64,000 bases of DNA from JAAYHV01 sp964400515 (GTDB lineage Bacteria > Bacillota > Clostridia > Peptostreptococcales > Anaerovoracaceae), in the NCBI GenBank assembly GCA_964400515.1, contig CAYNTJ010000009.1, positions 1 to 64,000 of the forward strand. The letters are read 5' to 3'. The notes beneath the pieces were generated by a model that saw only the letters and a list, made by a program, of their open reading frames with translations, was not told the origin of the DNA and made no database searches. The position numbers and the translations under genes are program-made. How positions within the stretch are numbered: position 1 is the first letter of the stretch; each line of letters starts with the position of its first letter. This document shows positions 8,945 through 17,614 of this stretch, one piece after another.

Positions 8945-9660
8945 CATCCACTAGCGTAGCTAGTGGTTTTCCTTTCATCGCCCATAGGGCTCAACCTCTC
9001 GCCAAGCTCCATGAGCTTACAAGCGACCTGACATTTGCTTGCAATCGCTTATTTACCCTTAAAAGGGTCTCCAAAGTCCATCGCTAACTGCTCGCTAAGT
9101 CGGTCTTCTTTTATTTGATTATTTATATAATCAGTTATTTTTTTCGTGTTCTTTCCTACTGTATCGACATATTAACCTCGACACCAAAATGATCTGTTTC
9201 TATATTAATATTTCATATTGCCCCATCTTTGATAGATTATCACACTACTTTTTCCTTTTAGAAACCCCATGAAAGATGAAACGCTTATCTTTGGAGGTAT
9301 TTCTACCAAGATATGTATATGGTCTGGGCATGCTTCCGCTGTTATTAGATTAACTCCTTTCCAATCACAGAGTTCTCTATGAATTTGACCTATTTCTAAC
9401 TTTTTATCATTGTAAAATACTTTCCTACGATACTTTGGCGCAAATACTATATGGTATTTACAATTCCATGTGGTATGTGATAAAGTGTGATTAGAATTTG
9501 TTTGTAACTTTTGTTGCATAATATTCTCCTTCTCTTCTTTTGTTTTGCAGTTGTCAGGCCGCAAATACATTCTAAGAGAAGGCTTTCTTTTCTTCAACTT
9601 ATTTATTGTTCATCGCTAAGGCTATACTGAACCCTCGGACTATCCGAGGGTTTTCTATTA
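8945..9660 (-). mobile_element. IS200/IS605-type element remnant
   Basis: Bounded by two imperfectly related subterminal hairpins, the ends this family uses instead of inverted repeats: CCACTAGC-gta-GCTAGTGG at 8948-8966 and ACCCTCGG-N5-CCGAGGGT at 9631-9651, each followed by TTTTC. It contains a truncated tnpA and no tnpB. About 230 bp between the tnpA stop and the 8948 hairpin is non-coding and rich in short stems. Confidence 0.75.
9205..9519 (-). pseudogene. tnpA: Truncated TnpA, HUH Y1 transposase of IS200/IS605
   Basis: Translation from MQQKLQTNSNHTLS matches the start of IS200-type TnpA: the TWNCKYHIVFAPKYRRK segment and the HUH motif DHIHIL. The frame stops after GNMKY, about 50 residues early, so the helix carrying the catalytic Tyr (normally in a GYYVDTVG-like segment) is absent. 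The protein cannot cut DNA, though the element could be moved in trans if its hairpin ends are intact. An in-frame upstream extension to 9597 exists but is not family sequence. Confidence 0.85.
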
Positions 9661-9710
9661 ACAAAAAGGCACTATACGAAATAAATGTAGGGTGCCTTAT
9701 TCAATGGCTA

Positions 9711-10676
9711 TTATTTCAATCGTAAAAAAATCAGATAGCATAAGTAAGTCAAATACGGAGAAGGCTTTTTCTTCTGCCCAAAATCCCAGTCTTTCAATTT
9801 CAGGTATACCGATTCAGGTGTAAATAACGCATCCTTATCCTGTTTTCTTTTTATTTGGGCAGCCATCTCAAGGAAACGCGTATCATCCCGTACAAACTCA
9901 TATTTGCTCAAAACTCCGGCTACGCTTACAATATCATACCATATAGACGGAGCCTTAAGCTTTCGAAAGTCATTCCCCATATAGAACATATACGGATGTT
10001 GATCAAGGCTGTTTTCCCACAGGCTTAGCAGCGCTTTGACGGAGGTAACTGCAACCTTTGAATCTTTATACTCTGGTATATATGACAATAAATCGGCCAT
10101 TATTAGCGTTGCATATGGGCAGCAATCGCTCTTTTTCCCGGGACCACGAAATTTACCAAGTTCTGGAGAAACAGCACAAGGGAATCCGTTATCGCGAAAT
10201 AAAGAGGCCAGATGGTCAACGCCGGGCTTGATGTATTCATGGTAATCTATACCTGACTTTAGTAGCGCGAGTAAAAGCAATGGCGCGTCACATAAACACC
10301 AGCTGAATACATCTTCGCCCATACCGCCAAAATGCTTCGGCACATTTGTCATTGATTGATATATTCCGTGCTCGTCCCGGTGTTTTATTATTTCATCAAT
10401 TGCCGTTTTAATTTCACGTACTTCCGTATCAAATCCAAGGTCCAGCAGAAACAGTAGCTTGTGTATCGGCAAATCAGGATTTTTGTGATTCGTCACCAGC
10501 GTACTGTGAAAATTTGCAATATCGAAAAGATAACCTTGAATATGTCTATCCGCCAGCGCCGCATTTTTGATTTCAAGAAGATCATCCTCTGCTTCGCGGC
10601 ACAAGTTGAAGCGGATCGCATATTTTAGCCAGTCATCACTTAGATCCAACAGCTTTTGGAATTCCATTTTGTCCAT
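9711..10676 (-). CDS. Hypothetical protein, possibly alpha/alpha-toroid (prenyltransferase-like)
   Basis: About 321 aa, soluble. Repeated Leu/Trp/Gly-rich helical segments, including LLLALLKSGIDYH, FSWCLCDAPLL and SIWYDIVSVAGVL, resemble terpene-cyclase or prenyltransferase-type toroid repeats, but no catalytic Asp-rich motif is visible. I do not recognise a specific family. A GGGAGG site at about 10682 supports a start at the ATG at 10676 or the one nine bases later, rather than the upstream in-frame GTG at 10700. It lies 51 bp after the DUF3795 gene and may be co-transcribed. Confidence 0.6.
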   Translation of the reverse strand: MDKMEFQKLLDLSDDWLKYAIRFNLCREAEDDLLEIKNAALADRHIQGYLFDIANFHSTLVTNHKNPDLPIHKLLFLLDLGFDTEVREIKTAIDEIIKHRDEHGIYQSMTNVPKHFGGMGEDVFSWCLCDAPLLLLALLKSGIDYHEYIKPGVDHLASLFRDNGFPCAVSPELGKFRGPGKKSDCCPYATLIMADLLSYIPEYKDSKVAVTSVKALLSLWENSLDQHPYMFYMGNDFRKLKAPSIWYDIVSVAGVLSKYEFVRDDTRFLEMAAQIKRKQDKDALFTPESVYLKLKDWDFGQKKKPSPYLTYLCYLIFLRLK

Positions 10677-10751
10677 CAACCTCCCTAAATATACTCTCAC
10701 TTTCTATAAATATTGTCAGTATTAGTGGCCCTGCTTCCCAAAGTATTCTAT

Positions 10752-11207
10752 TTAATTATTCTGGCCATCTTCCCAGCGATACTTTCTATTTGAAAGCAGC
10801 ATATCAATATTACAATTCAAACATAGTCCGTTATGGCAGCAAATAGTCGCTCCGCACTCTTTGCAGCGCCATTTAACACGTTCCTTTTTTAAGAATTCTT
10901 CCATGCCAAATTCCTTGATATAGTTGAGGTTTTCTATCATGCTCATGTGGTATTTTGTGCGGTAGCGTTTATCCAATGCTTTCAATCTCTTGCAGGGGAA
11001 GCTATCGCATTCAAAACAAAACCGGACGCTTCCTTTTGCTAGCAATTCGCATGCATCTCTCATATGCGTGCAGTTTTCTCCCCGCGGAATACATCCTGGG
11101 CAATATTTTTTGTGAAACCCCCGTTTGTTAAAATCATTTTCTTTGAATTGATAAGCGATGCATAAAGCGCAATTCATCCCGCAAGGAGCAATCAATTTTT
11201 CATCCAT
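10752..11207 (-). CDS. DUF3795-type cysteine-rich protein
   Basis: 151 aa beginning MDEKLIAPCGMNCALC. It contains about 20 cysteines in CxxC-like pairs (CPGC, CFEC, CKEC, CLNC), which suggests several zinc or iron-sulphur sites. This matches the small DUF3795 proteins common in anaerobes, whose function is unknown. Start ATG follows AAAGAGGTGTATCC. It is the last apparently native host gene before the mobile region. Confidence 0.75.
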   Translation of the reverse strand: MDEKLIAPCGMNCALCIAYQFKENDFNKRGFHKKYCPGCIPRGENCTHMRDACELLAKGSVRFCFECDSFPCKRLKALDKRYRTKYHMSMIENLNYIKEFGMEEFLKKERVKWRCKECGATICCHNGLCLNCNIDMLLSNRKYRWEDGQNN

Positions 11208-11436
11208 GGATACACCTCTTTACTCAACAAACATCTATCCTGACCACACAACCCTGCCAAATTCAAAAAACATCTAACTTGACCACTCGCCAAGTGCCGA
11301 CATCTAAATCGCTCTGTACGGTTCTAGATCAGCCTCTTGGATATATTCCCACAAAGTAATTTTTCTACAATTTTATCGCATCGGATTTTTTCTCTGAAAT
11401 CTCGAAAAGCCATTATTTCAAGGCTTCTCTACGCAC

Positions 11437-11478
11437 TTACTTATCAACCCTTGACATCAATACCACGGTCTCAACGTG
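11437..11478 (-). pseudogene. 3' tail of rlmD/rumA (23S rRNA uracil-5 methyltransferase), probable ICE attachment remnant
   Basis: Minus strand encodes HVETVVLMSRVDK followed by TAA. HVETVVLMSR is the conserved C-terminus of RlmD/RumA methyltransferases. Upstream in the same frame (GIFFDRSR) the sequence no longer resembles RlmD, which normally has an FPxTxH segment there, so homology breaks right at the conserved tail. The 3' end of this gene is a known integration site of serine-recombinase ICEs. The rest of rlmD would then lie beyond the far (right) end of the element. Confidence 0.65.
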
Positions 11479-11652
11479 CCTTGAACGGTCAAAAAAGATG
11501 CCGCTTGAAGCTGGTACCCCCTTGGAGGAAGGGTATATTTCAGAAATCAGTCGCCTGGGTAAGGTCATTTTTTCGTCGATTTGGCGCCTGATTTTGCGTT
11601 ACAGTTCAAAGTGAATTGTAAGCAATAAAACCCTTAAAAGTGTGTTCATCTC

Positions 11653-11676
11653 TTGAAGGCTTTATTCGGTACAATT
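11653..11676. repeat. Direct repeat, left copy
   Basis: 24-bp sequence beginning TTGAAGGCTTTATTCG and ending ACAATT, repeated at 14733-14756 with two mismatches in the same orientation. The pair brackets the EcsC-like, unknown and HNH genes. Confidence 0.75.
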
Positions 11677-11824
11677 CCATATTCACAGTGTGTAGTTCGA
11701 AGGGGCGGTATTCCGATAACGGCAATGGGAATTGAGGAAAAGAGGAAGCCCATCAAACGCGGTAGTTCTCGGCATTAGAGGGGCTTTCGCACTCATAGTG
11801 TTACACGTTAATTTCGTCCTCATC

Positions 11825-12610
11825 TTAGCTAACAGTTATTACATCATCTGGCTCAATGATAATCGGCTCGGAAACATCTTCTCCGGCTACAACGATAGGA
11901 GCAACTTCTGACAAATACTTTCTGAGCTTTTTCGCCATAGGCTTGAAAGTAGCCAATGTAAGCAGACCAGACGTTGCAGCACCGATGCCGGGAATGATTT
12001 TAGAAACTCCTTTTCCAAACATATCCTTTGTCATTTTGACACCGAGATACCCCGCCACTTTTTTAACTATTGGGAAAATCGCACCTTTGGTTAGTGGCTT
12101 TGCCGCTATTTTTGCTCCTATTTTTGGAGCGGCGTTCGCCGCTATCTTATTCAGTGCGGCATTAGCCATTTGAACGCCCGACATTACACCGATGAATAAT
12201 GTCAACGTTTGCTCCGTACCGTCATCCATACCGTTTTCACTAAACAGTTCGTCCCAACCGTAGAGGTACGCCAGTTTTTGGGCAATCCGTAGGACATGAG
12301 CGTAAAACTGTGCCAAATCAGCGGGTATCGTAGCGGCTATAGCCGCTCCTCCGGGAAGACCCGCTGCTGCTGAAATTGCGGTGACTTTCGTAGTTTCAAA
12401 GTCTATGCTACCTTTAGCGAGTTTGTCGATTATGTCCTGCGGTACGCCAGCCGCTATTGGTCCCCTTTCAACAGCCGCATCAACCATTTCAGGGGAAACA
12501 CGCCCTGAAAGCTGTTTACGGAGGAATTCTGCTCTGTCGATTCTAACAAGGGGCGCTTTTGCCGCTGCGTTTAGCACGCTTTCAAAGGAAATTTGTAGTT
12601 TTTCGCTCAT
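11825..12610 (-). CDS. EcsC-like protein
   Basis: About 261 aa starting MSEKLQISF, after a GAGAGGG ribosome binding site. The in-frame upstream extension to 12691 lacks one. The middle has the EcsC-type signature: a Gly/Ala-rich segment AAAGLPGGAAIAATIPADLAQFYAHVLRIAQKLAYLYGWDE-like (about residues 80-125), then a long Ala/Lys-rich region with another glycine-zipper stretch (IIPGIGAATSGLL). EcsC proteins associate with membranes, and their biochemical role is unsettled. It is the most distal gene of the island and may be accessory. GC content and the flanking direct repeats suggest a separate origin. Confidence 0.6.
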   Translation of the reverse strand: MSEKLQISFESVLNAAAKAPLVRIDRAEFLRKQLSGRVSPEMVDAAVERGPIAAGVPQDIIDKLAKGSIDFETTKVTAISAAAGLPGGAAIAATIPADLAQFYAHVLRIAQKLAYLYGWDELFSENGMDDGTEQTLTLFIGVMSGVQMANAALNKIAANAAPKIGAKIAAKPLTKGAIFPIVKKVAGYLGVKMTKDMFGKGVSKIIPGIGAATSGLLTLATFKPMAKKLRKYLSEVAPIVVAGEDVSEPIIIEPDDVITVS

Positions 12611-12909
12611 AGTAAACCCTCTCTTATTTTCTCTCCGAGTGTCGGAATAATCGTTTCTAACATAGGCTGTGTAATTTCTGCGAGTTCTCATTAAGACTGA
12701 CTGAATCCCCGCAGGCCTTCGTAGTGCATTAAAACAACAGGGGAGTCTGTTTTCTTTTTTGAAAAAAGCATTTCAACCATCCTTCCATATTGCTGATGTA
12801 TTACTTGGCTCAAACCGGCAAAATCACTTTGCTGGCGCCGAGGCTTTCGACACGGTATAAGCTGATAGTTTTTTGATTGTCTGTTTTTCTGTTAAGCATA
12901 TCCTTATCC
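12611..12909 (-). other. Short intergenic region with possible degenerate coding sequence
   Basis: A frame from TTG at 12813 to TAA at 12691 encodes 40 aa, containing VVLMHYEGLRGFSQS. It lacks a clear ribosome binding site and a recognisable family. A second 29-aa frame lies just upstream. Both look like remnants rather than genes. Confidence 0.3.
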
Positions 12910-13872
12910 TTATTGTTTTTCGATGATGCCTATTATTCTTATTTTGTCTGGCTCAACACACCTATCTGGCAATAACGAACCCAATTCCTCAGAATCATAA
13001 AAATAAATGCTAATAAACCATTTAAGAAAAACCATATTATCAAGTACATTTTGGGGAATCAGTCTTTCATAATAGTCATCGTAATTATAGCCGCTCTGCT
13101 CTAGACAGTCATCGATTTCATACCATGCTCGATCATAGTCAATTGGTGAATATGTTTCCATGTTGCTCAATTGAGCAGGAAATTCAATTATATAGCATTC
13201 GGTTTTTGTTTTCATCCAATCATAGCTCATTTTATAAGCCGACGTACTAAACCCATTTATGCCCGAAACAATCTTATCCAGAGTCTGAAGAATTTCTGGA
13301 CATCTTCGTATTGACGAGTATCTTTCCATTTGATCTATAGTTGCATGGATAAAAAATTCTACTGTAGCTCCATATTTATACAGCTTCAATCCGAGATGTT
13401 CCATATCTTTTCTCGGATCACACTTAAAGTATGCGTTACATGGAGTTTTTCTTCCTTTAAAACAAAATTCACAAGGTTCACCATAGGACGTAATCGGATA
13501 TAATTGTTGATTAATGCTCATCTTCCGATTGTCAACATTCACTGTTATTCCATATGCTTTAATAAAATCTGATAAAGGTGTTTTCTCTTGAAACATTCTT
13601 TTCAGGTTGAGAATACCATGTATTAGAAAGCTTTCTTTATCAACTTCTGAAGCTGTCGTCATATGTCGACAGATAATCGATAAGTTATTGCTATCATAAT
13701 TAGTCAGATTTATATTTAAATCTTGTGTCAATTTTCCAGGTGTCAGCTCATCTGGGTTCACTTTATCAAAGTAAGAAACAGCTGCTTCCTTGCTAAGCCG
13801 AAAATAAGCACAGAAAGATTCGAGCCATTCTGCGTGAGTTTCATTAAAAAAATCAAATAATATTTGTGTCAT
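12910..13872 (-). CDS. Unknown protein, possible defence accessory
   Basis: 320 aa, soluble, with no family I can recognise. It has a Cys cluster CEFCFKGRKTPC...C (about residues 133-150) that could bind zinc, and a Tyr/Asp-rich C-terminal half. It lies 53 bp after the HNH endonuclease gene in the same direction, so the two may form a pair in which this protein supplies recognition. AT content matches the defence genes and not the GC-richer EcsC-like gene downstream. Confidence 0.6.
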   Translation of the reverse strand: MTQILFDFFNETHAEWLESFCAYFRLSKEAAVSYFDKVNPDELTPGKLTQDLNINLTNYDSNNLSIICRHMTTASEVDKESFLIHGILNLKRMFQEKTPLSDFIKAYGITVNVDNRKMSINQQLYPITSYGEPCEFCFKGRKTPCNAYFKCDPRKDMEHLGLKLYKYGATVEFFIHATIDQMERYSSIRRCPEILQTLDKIVSGINGFSTSAYKMSYDWMKTKTECYIIEFPAQLSNMETYSPIDYDRAWYEIDDCLEQSGYNYDDYYERLIPQNVLDNMVFLKWFISIYFYDSEELGSLLPDRCVEPDKIRIIGIIEKQ

Positions 13873-13925
13873 TTCCGTCCTCGTTTATCGGTTTCAAATT
13901 CCTATCTATTCTTTGTGGTCTGTTC

Positions 13926-14504
13926 TTAAACCTTAAGTTGATATTTCTGTATGGTATGTATAATCTCATCAAACATAATATCTGGGTTTGCAAACTTAAT
14001 ATCTTTCTTTTGGGGATTTCCTGCTTTTGCACGCGCCCCTTGTGTAATAGCATCAAGAATAAGGTCGAATTTTTCTCTCAAGTCTGCTTCCTGCTCTGAT
14101 ATAAAATCTTCAAGCTTAGGTTGTTGGCGCATATTATACTTTGCCATATAATCTTCTACTTTCTTGATTTTCGCCAATTGTACCTCTTCATTTAAGGGCT
14201 TTTTCTTTCGATTATTTAGCATAAATTCTTTCCAATTTTTGTTTGTTCTTTCACTATTGCATCCAGGACATGCTGGCACAACATTCCCAGCAACATGAAT
14301 ACCACCTTGTTCTTCTGGCCATAAGTGGTCAGCCTGTAAATCGTTTTTACTTCCGCAGTAAATACATTCTTCACCAAATTCTCTTATTGCAATTTGGAAC
14401 GCGTCTTTTTGCACATATTTACTTAATATCATTGAAAGTAGTGCCTTCCGAAAGGCTCCTCTTCCGATTCCAAGAATTTGTGAAATTGATTTGGGTTTAG
14501 GCAT
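13926..14504 (-). CDS. HNH endonuclease
   Basis: 192 aa. HNH core: Cys pair CIYC (47-50), the catalytic DH in LQADHLWPEEQGG (His60), Asn in GNVVPACPGC (about 74) and the second Cys pair (79, 82) forming a structural zinc site. Such domains cut DNA with one metal ion. The N-terminus is short and basic; the C-terminal helical part (about 110-192) may bind DNA or a partner. GGAGGG precedes the start. It is separated from the upstream island genes by recombinase debris, so it may have its own promoter or depend on read-through. Confidence 0.85.
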   Translation of the reverse strand: MPKPKSISQILGIGRGAFRKALLSMILSKYVQKDAFQIAIREFGEECIYCGSKNDLQADHLWPEEQGGIHVAGNVVPACPGCNSERTNKNWKEFMLNNRKKKPLNEEVQLAKIKKVEDYMAKYNMRQQPKLEDFISEQEADLREKFDLILDAITQGARAKAGNPQKKDIKFANPDIMFDEIIHTIQKYQLKV

Positions 14505-14523
14505 TATGCTTTACCCTCCAAAC

Positions 14524-14742
14524 TTAAATATTACCCCCGTGCGGGATTTCCTCTTTATAAGTGGGGGAGTGCTTGCTGTTTTTAGTCCCGTTCTTCAAGC
14601 GGTTCCCACACCGCCATACGGCGCTTTTCTGACCGTATTTCGACCATACCTGCCTGAGGTACGGCTAGCCGCATTCCTTGCACACCATGATGTCGGTCCG
14701 GGCGAATTTGGAGCTGTATTTGCTTTTCTCTTTTGAAGGCTT
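14524..14742 (-). pseudogene. Remnant of a large serine recombinase (zinc-ribbon region)
   Basis: In frame the minus strand reads KEKSKYSSK, then DIMVCKECG, an internal TAG, PYLRQVWSKYGQKSAVWRC and NRLKNGTKNSKHSPT. This aligns almost residue for residue with the zinc-ribbon part of the recombinase at 32524-34173 (SKYSSKYSLSDIMICKECG, RRQVWSKNGQKSAVWRC). Nothing upstream or downstream of it remains. It shows that a related element once ended inside the island. Confidence 0.88.
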
Positions 14743-14756
14743 TATTCGTAACAATT
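14733..14756. repeat. Direct repeat, right copy
   Basis: Second copy of the 24-bp repeat at 11653-11676, located at the upstream edge of the recombinase remnant. The spacing between copies is about 3.1 kb. Confidence 0.75.
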
Positions 14757-14832
14757 ATTGTGAAGGAACGAACGCTAACAATAAGCATACTCCAAATAAC
14801 TCAAAATCGATCTATAATTACTTTCAAAATAT

Positions 14833-15720
14833 CTATTCAAACTCTATTCCTTGTTTTTCAATCATATATTCCCTATATGTGCTAAAATTCTTCATTCCGC
14901 GTGCTTTACGAGTTTTTCCCAATATAGTGTTATCAATCCTTTTTTGAAGATATGTACATAAGCCTTCAAAACGTTCATTAGGAGTTTCGTCCCACTTAAA
15001 GCCTATCTCCCTTTTTATTGCATCATAGATCAAAGAATATTTCATTTTTTCTTCATCAGCATTAATATTGGCCTTTTTAAAATCATGATATATGTCGATC
15101 AAATGCTTTACATAGTTTTTCATATATGTATTACTACCAATAGTACCTTGAATCGGACCTTTCTTAACATTAAGCTTTTTAGGGGTTTTAATTGTAATAT
15201 TATTACCGATAACAGAATTCTTGTTATTGGTAGCATAAACAGCATAGCTATCGCCTCTGCCATTGTCTGGCGAAAGCTGTGGATAATGCTGCGCAAATAC
15301 CTTGTCATCAGTCACAATCAGCCCAATAATGTCCTCCCAGAAAAGGACATATACTGAGAACAGCCCTTTTTTATAATGCAGAGAATTTAGAATATTCACC
15401 TTTTCCTGTAATCCTGCGTTTCTACTTGTTGATGTAGCAATAAAGTAATGCTTTAGTGCGGGTTTAAAATTCTTGGCTTTCTCGATTTCTTTTTCAATTT
15501 GCTTGTAAGTTAAACTGGTAACTTTTTTACACTGGATACCGATATAATCGGCTTTTTTATCTCTTATAAAAATATCCACTCCGTGTTGAACTTGCCCAAC
15601 TCCCCCAAACAGAGTAATCATGCAACTAGGCCAATTTATCCTTGAATAGCTTTCTACTAATCGTTCAAAGTCCTGCCAGTTTTGAGGCTTTGGTATTTCT
15701 ATATTATCTAATGTTGGCAT
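14833..15720 (-). CDS. Mrr-like restriction endonuclease-fold protein
   Basis: 295 aa. The N-terminal about 140 residues have a PD-(D/E)xK nuclease signature of Mrr type: HGVDIFI (Asp49), then IGIQCKK (Gln63-x-Lys65, the QxK variant of the third motif). An early Glu in WQDFERLVESY fits the conserved helix. The C-terminal half (about 170-295) is a separate charged helical region of unknown family. Enzymes with this fold often act on modified or foreign DNA. It starts after GGAAGGTGACTT. It is 126 bp after the 575-aa nuclease-like gene and could be the last gene of the main operon. Confidence 0.72.
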   Translation of the reverse strand: MPTLDNIEIPKPQNWQDFERLVESYSRINWPSCMITLFGGVGQVQHGVDIFIRDKKADYIGIQCKKVTSLTYKQIEKEIEKAKNFKPALKHYFIATSTSRNAGLQEKVNILNSLHYKKGLFSVYVLFWEDIIGLIVTDDKVFAQHYPQLSPDNGRGDSYAVYATNNKNSVIGNNITIKTPKKLNVKKGPIQGTIGSNTYMKNYVKHLIDIYHDFKKANINADEEKMKYSLIYDAIKREIGFKWDETPNERFEGLCTYLQKRIDNTILGKTRKARGMKNFSTYREYMIEKQGIEFE

Positions 15721-15846
15721 AAGTCACCTTCCTTTACCACAACACTAAAGGCTTTGCGTATAATTACCCCTACACTTGCTATAGCCTATTTTCAGCTCAA
15801 ATCCGATAAAAAATTGTTCATCTGTAAAAAACGATTCCGTGCCGCA

Positions 15847-17574
15847 TCAATCTGGTTTGTAACTATACGGATAAATTTCTATGCTTAATTCTTCCATGCG
15901 CATAAATTGTGTTTTTTGATTTGGCAGCTTATTGTATGGACTATCTTCTTTTAATTTTTCAAACAATGTCTTAAAGCTTCTAAAGGTAGTACAATCTTTA
16001 CTATATAATCTCTGAAGTTGAAGCCATAGAGCCCATTCTGCTCTATCATCCTGTTTATCATTCCCTGAGAAATGCACTGAATGTTTTCCAACAACAAATA
16101 AATTTACCTTATCAAGGTCAATTTGCCTTTCCTTTAACCCAAGCATACTTGCTAATTTCATTTTGTCTGACTCTTTCAGCCATTCTGTCATATCATCAAT
16201 CCATTTATTAGTTTCATCAAGAAAATTTCGCATTCTGCTTTGGCGCCTTCCAATATTATCACCGTACTGTTCCTGCCATTTCAACTGAAGAAATACAATT
16301 TGATTTGTTTCCTTTTCAATAATACATCCATCTATATCCGTCAATGTTTTACCGTTGGACTGAATAGGCAGATTTCGATCAATTTTAATGTAAAGATTAT
16401 CATCAAACAATTTGAAAATATCTTTTCGAAATTGACTTTCTCTTTCAGATATATTTTTACTCCAATCCTTGGGGAACTTTCGGCTTAGCTCACCCAACAG
16501 GAATGCATATATCCCGCTTAAAGCCCCGACAACAGAAAATACTACTTGTGTTTTTGACACTGTAACATATGGCATAATCAGATAATCAATATTTTTCCTA
16601 TGGTAATGATATTTTTCATAAGTTAGTGTAAAACAATCAAATATTTGCTTTGCGTCATTAATGCTAATTTCACATACTTTGGAAAATATATCAACCATCT
16701 CAGCTATATCTCTGTTAATAGTAAGTACATTAATAAACTCAATTTCACTGTGTTTACGTGTTAATAAACGCGAATACTCAATGTGTTTAAGAGCAAAACT
16801 GATAATTAATGTTGCACACTGACTATATATTTTATAAGGGATTCTCCCAAATTCTGCATTGTCATTAAAGCAATCAAAATTAAACATTCTCTCAACATAC
16901 AGTTTTGCAGTATCAAAATAGTATGTATCGATAATTTCATTTGTATCATATCCTATAAAATGTTTCTGCCACGGATGCACATATTTTTTCATCTGTTTAA
17001 TGACATTACCCTTTTTTTGGTCAATATCATCTATTTCAGAGCTTTGACTTTCCAATATCCTTTCTGCACGAACAATGCCTTCTAATATTTCGAAATTTTC
17101 AAGACCCATATATTTATTCGCGAAGCGAAATTGAAGACAATTTTCCGACTGACCAATATATTCAATTAAGTTATATTTGCAATAATCTTTGACTCTCTCT
17201 AATTCACCGGTCTCCCCGCAGATTTTTATAAACGAGTGTATTCCTCCAGCATTCTTTGTTAAAAATGTCGGAGCATACTGAGCTTCAGTGAAATCACAAA
17301 ACACATGATCAAAAAAAATATTAACGCCGTGCAAATATAACAATTTATCCAACTTTAATTCCTGGTGTATCGCACCAGATCCAAACATAATGCAATAGAA
17401 ATAGTAATTGGCTACTTTAAACAAATCTAAAAAGATAAACTGTTTATGGACTAAAGAATCTGCTTTACATTGCTTTCTTATAAATGTTTTCTTTTTAGCA
17501 ATGATCTCGTCAATATCAGTATTAAATTCGTTTTGATTATTTTTACCAGGATTCATCAAAATTTTAACCCTCAT
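15847..17574 (-). CDS. Large uncharacterised protein with C-terminal PD-(D/E)xK-like nuclease motif
   Basis: 575 aa. The first about 390 residues are helix-rich with no recognised family. At about 411-431 the sequence reads TDIDGCII, then a short turn and IVFLQLKWQ, a pattern typical of a PD-(D/E)xK core (Asp-x-Asp-Gly followed by a hydrophobic strand and QLK). A nuclease or a DNA-end-processing role in the DISARM-like system is therefore plausible. It lies 40 bp after vsr. Start choice is open: the upstream ATG at 17574, or ATG at 17556, which has a GAGGG site before it. Confidence 0.6.
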   Translation of the reverse strand: MRVKILMNPGKNNQNEFNTDIDEIIAKKKTFIRKQCKADSLVHKQFIFLDLFKVANYYFYCIMFGSGAIHQELKLDKLLYLHGVNIFFDHVFCDFTEAQYAPTFLTKNAGGIHSFIKICGETGELERVKDYCKYNLIEYIGQSENCLQFRFANKYMGLENFEILEGIVRAERILESQSSEIDDIDQKKGNVIKQMKKYVHPWQKHFIGYDTNEIIDTYYFDTAKLYVERMFNFDCFNDNAEFGRIPYKIYSQCATLIISFALKHIEYSRLLTRKHSEIEFINVLTINRDIAEMVDIFSKVCEISINDAKQIFDCFTLTYEKYHYHRKNIDYLIMPYVTVSKTQVVFSVVGALSGIYAFLLGELSRKFPKDWSKNISERESQFRKDIFKLFDDNLYIKIDRNLPIQSNGKTLTDIDGCIIEKETNQIVFLQLKWQEQYGDNIGRRQSRMRNFLDETNKWIDDMTEWLKESDKMKLASMLGLKERQIDLDKVNLFVVGKHSVHFSGNDKQDDRAEWALWLQLQRLYSKDCTTFRSFKTLFEKLKEDSPYNKLPNQKTQFMRMEELSIEIYPYSYKPD

Positions 17575-17614
17575 ATAAACCAGCTAACAATAGCCAGGTA
17601 GTTCACAAACATGT

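Larger units (their letters stand above)
11208..11824. other. Gene-poor junction between host chromosome and defence island
   Basis: No convincing complete gene. It holds two copies of an AACATCTAtCcTGACCAC-like sequence about 39 bp apart (near 11229 and 11268), the rlmD-like 3' tail (11437-11478) and one copy of a direct repeat also found at 14733-14756. Short open frames here lack ribosome binding sites. It reads as scar tissue from several insertions. Confidence 0.6.

Noticed and set aside
8945..9120. Structured segment considered as a guide-type RNA of an IS605 element
   Set aside because: No tnpB is present, and the hairpin is adequately explained as an element end.
11337..11591. 84-codon plus-strand frame in the junction region
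   Set aside because: It is antisense to the rlmD-like tail, lacks a start signal and has a composition unlike real genes here.
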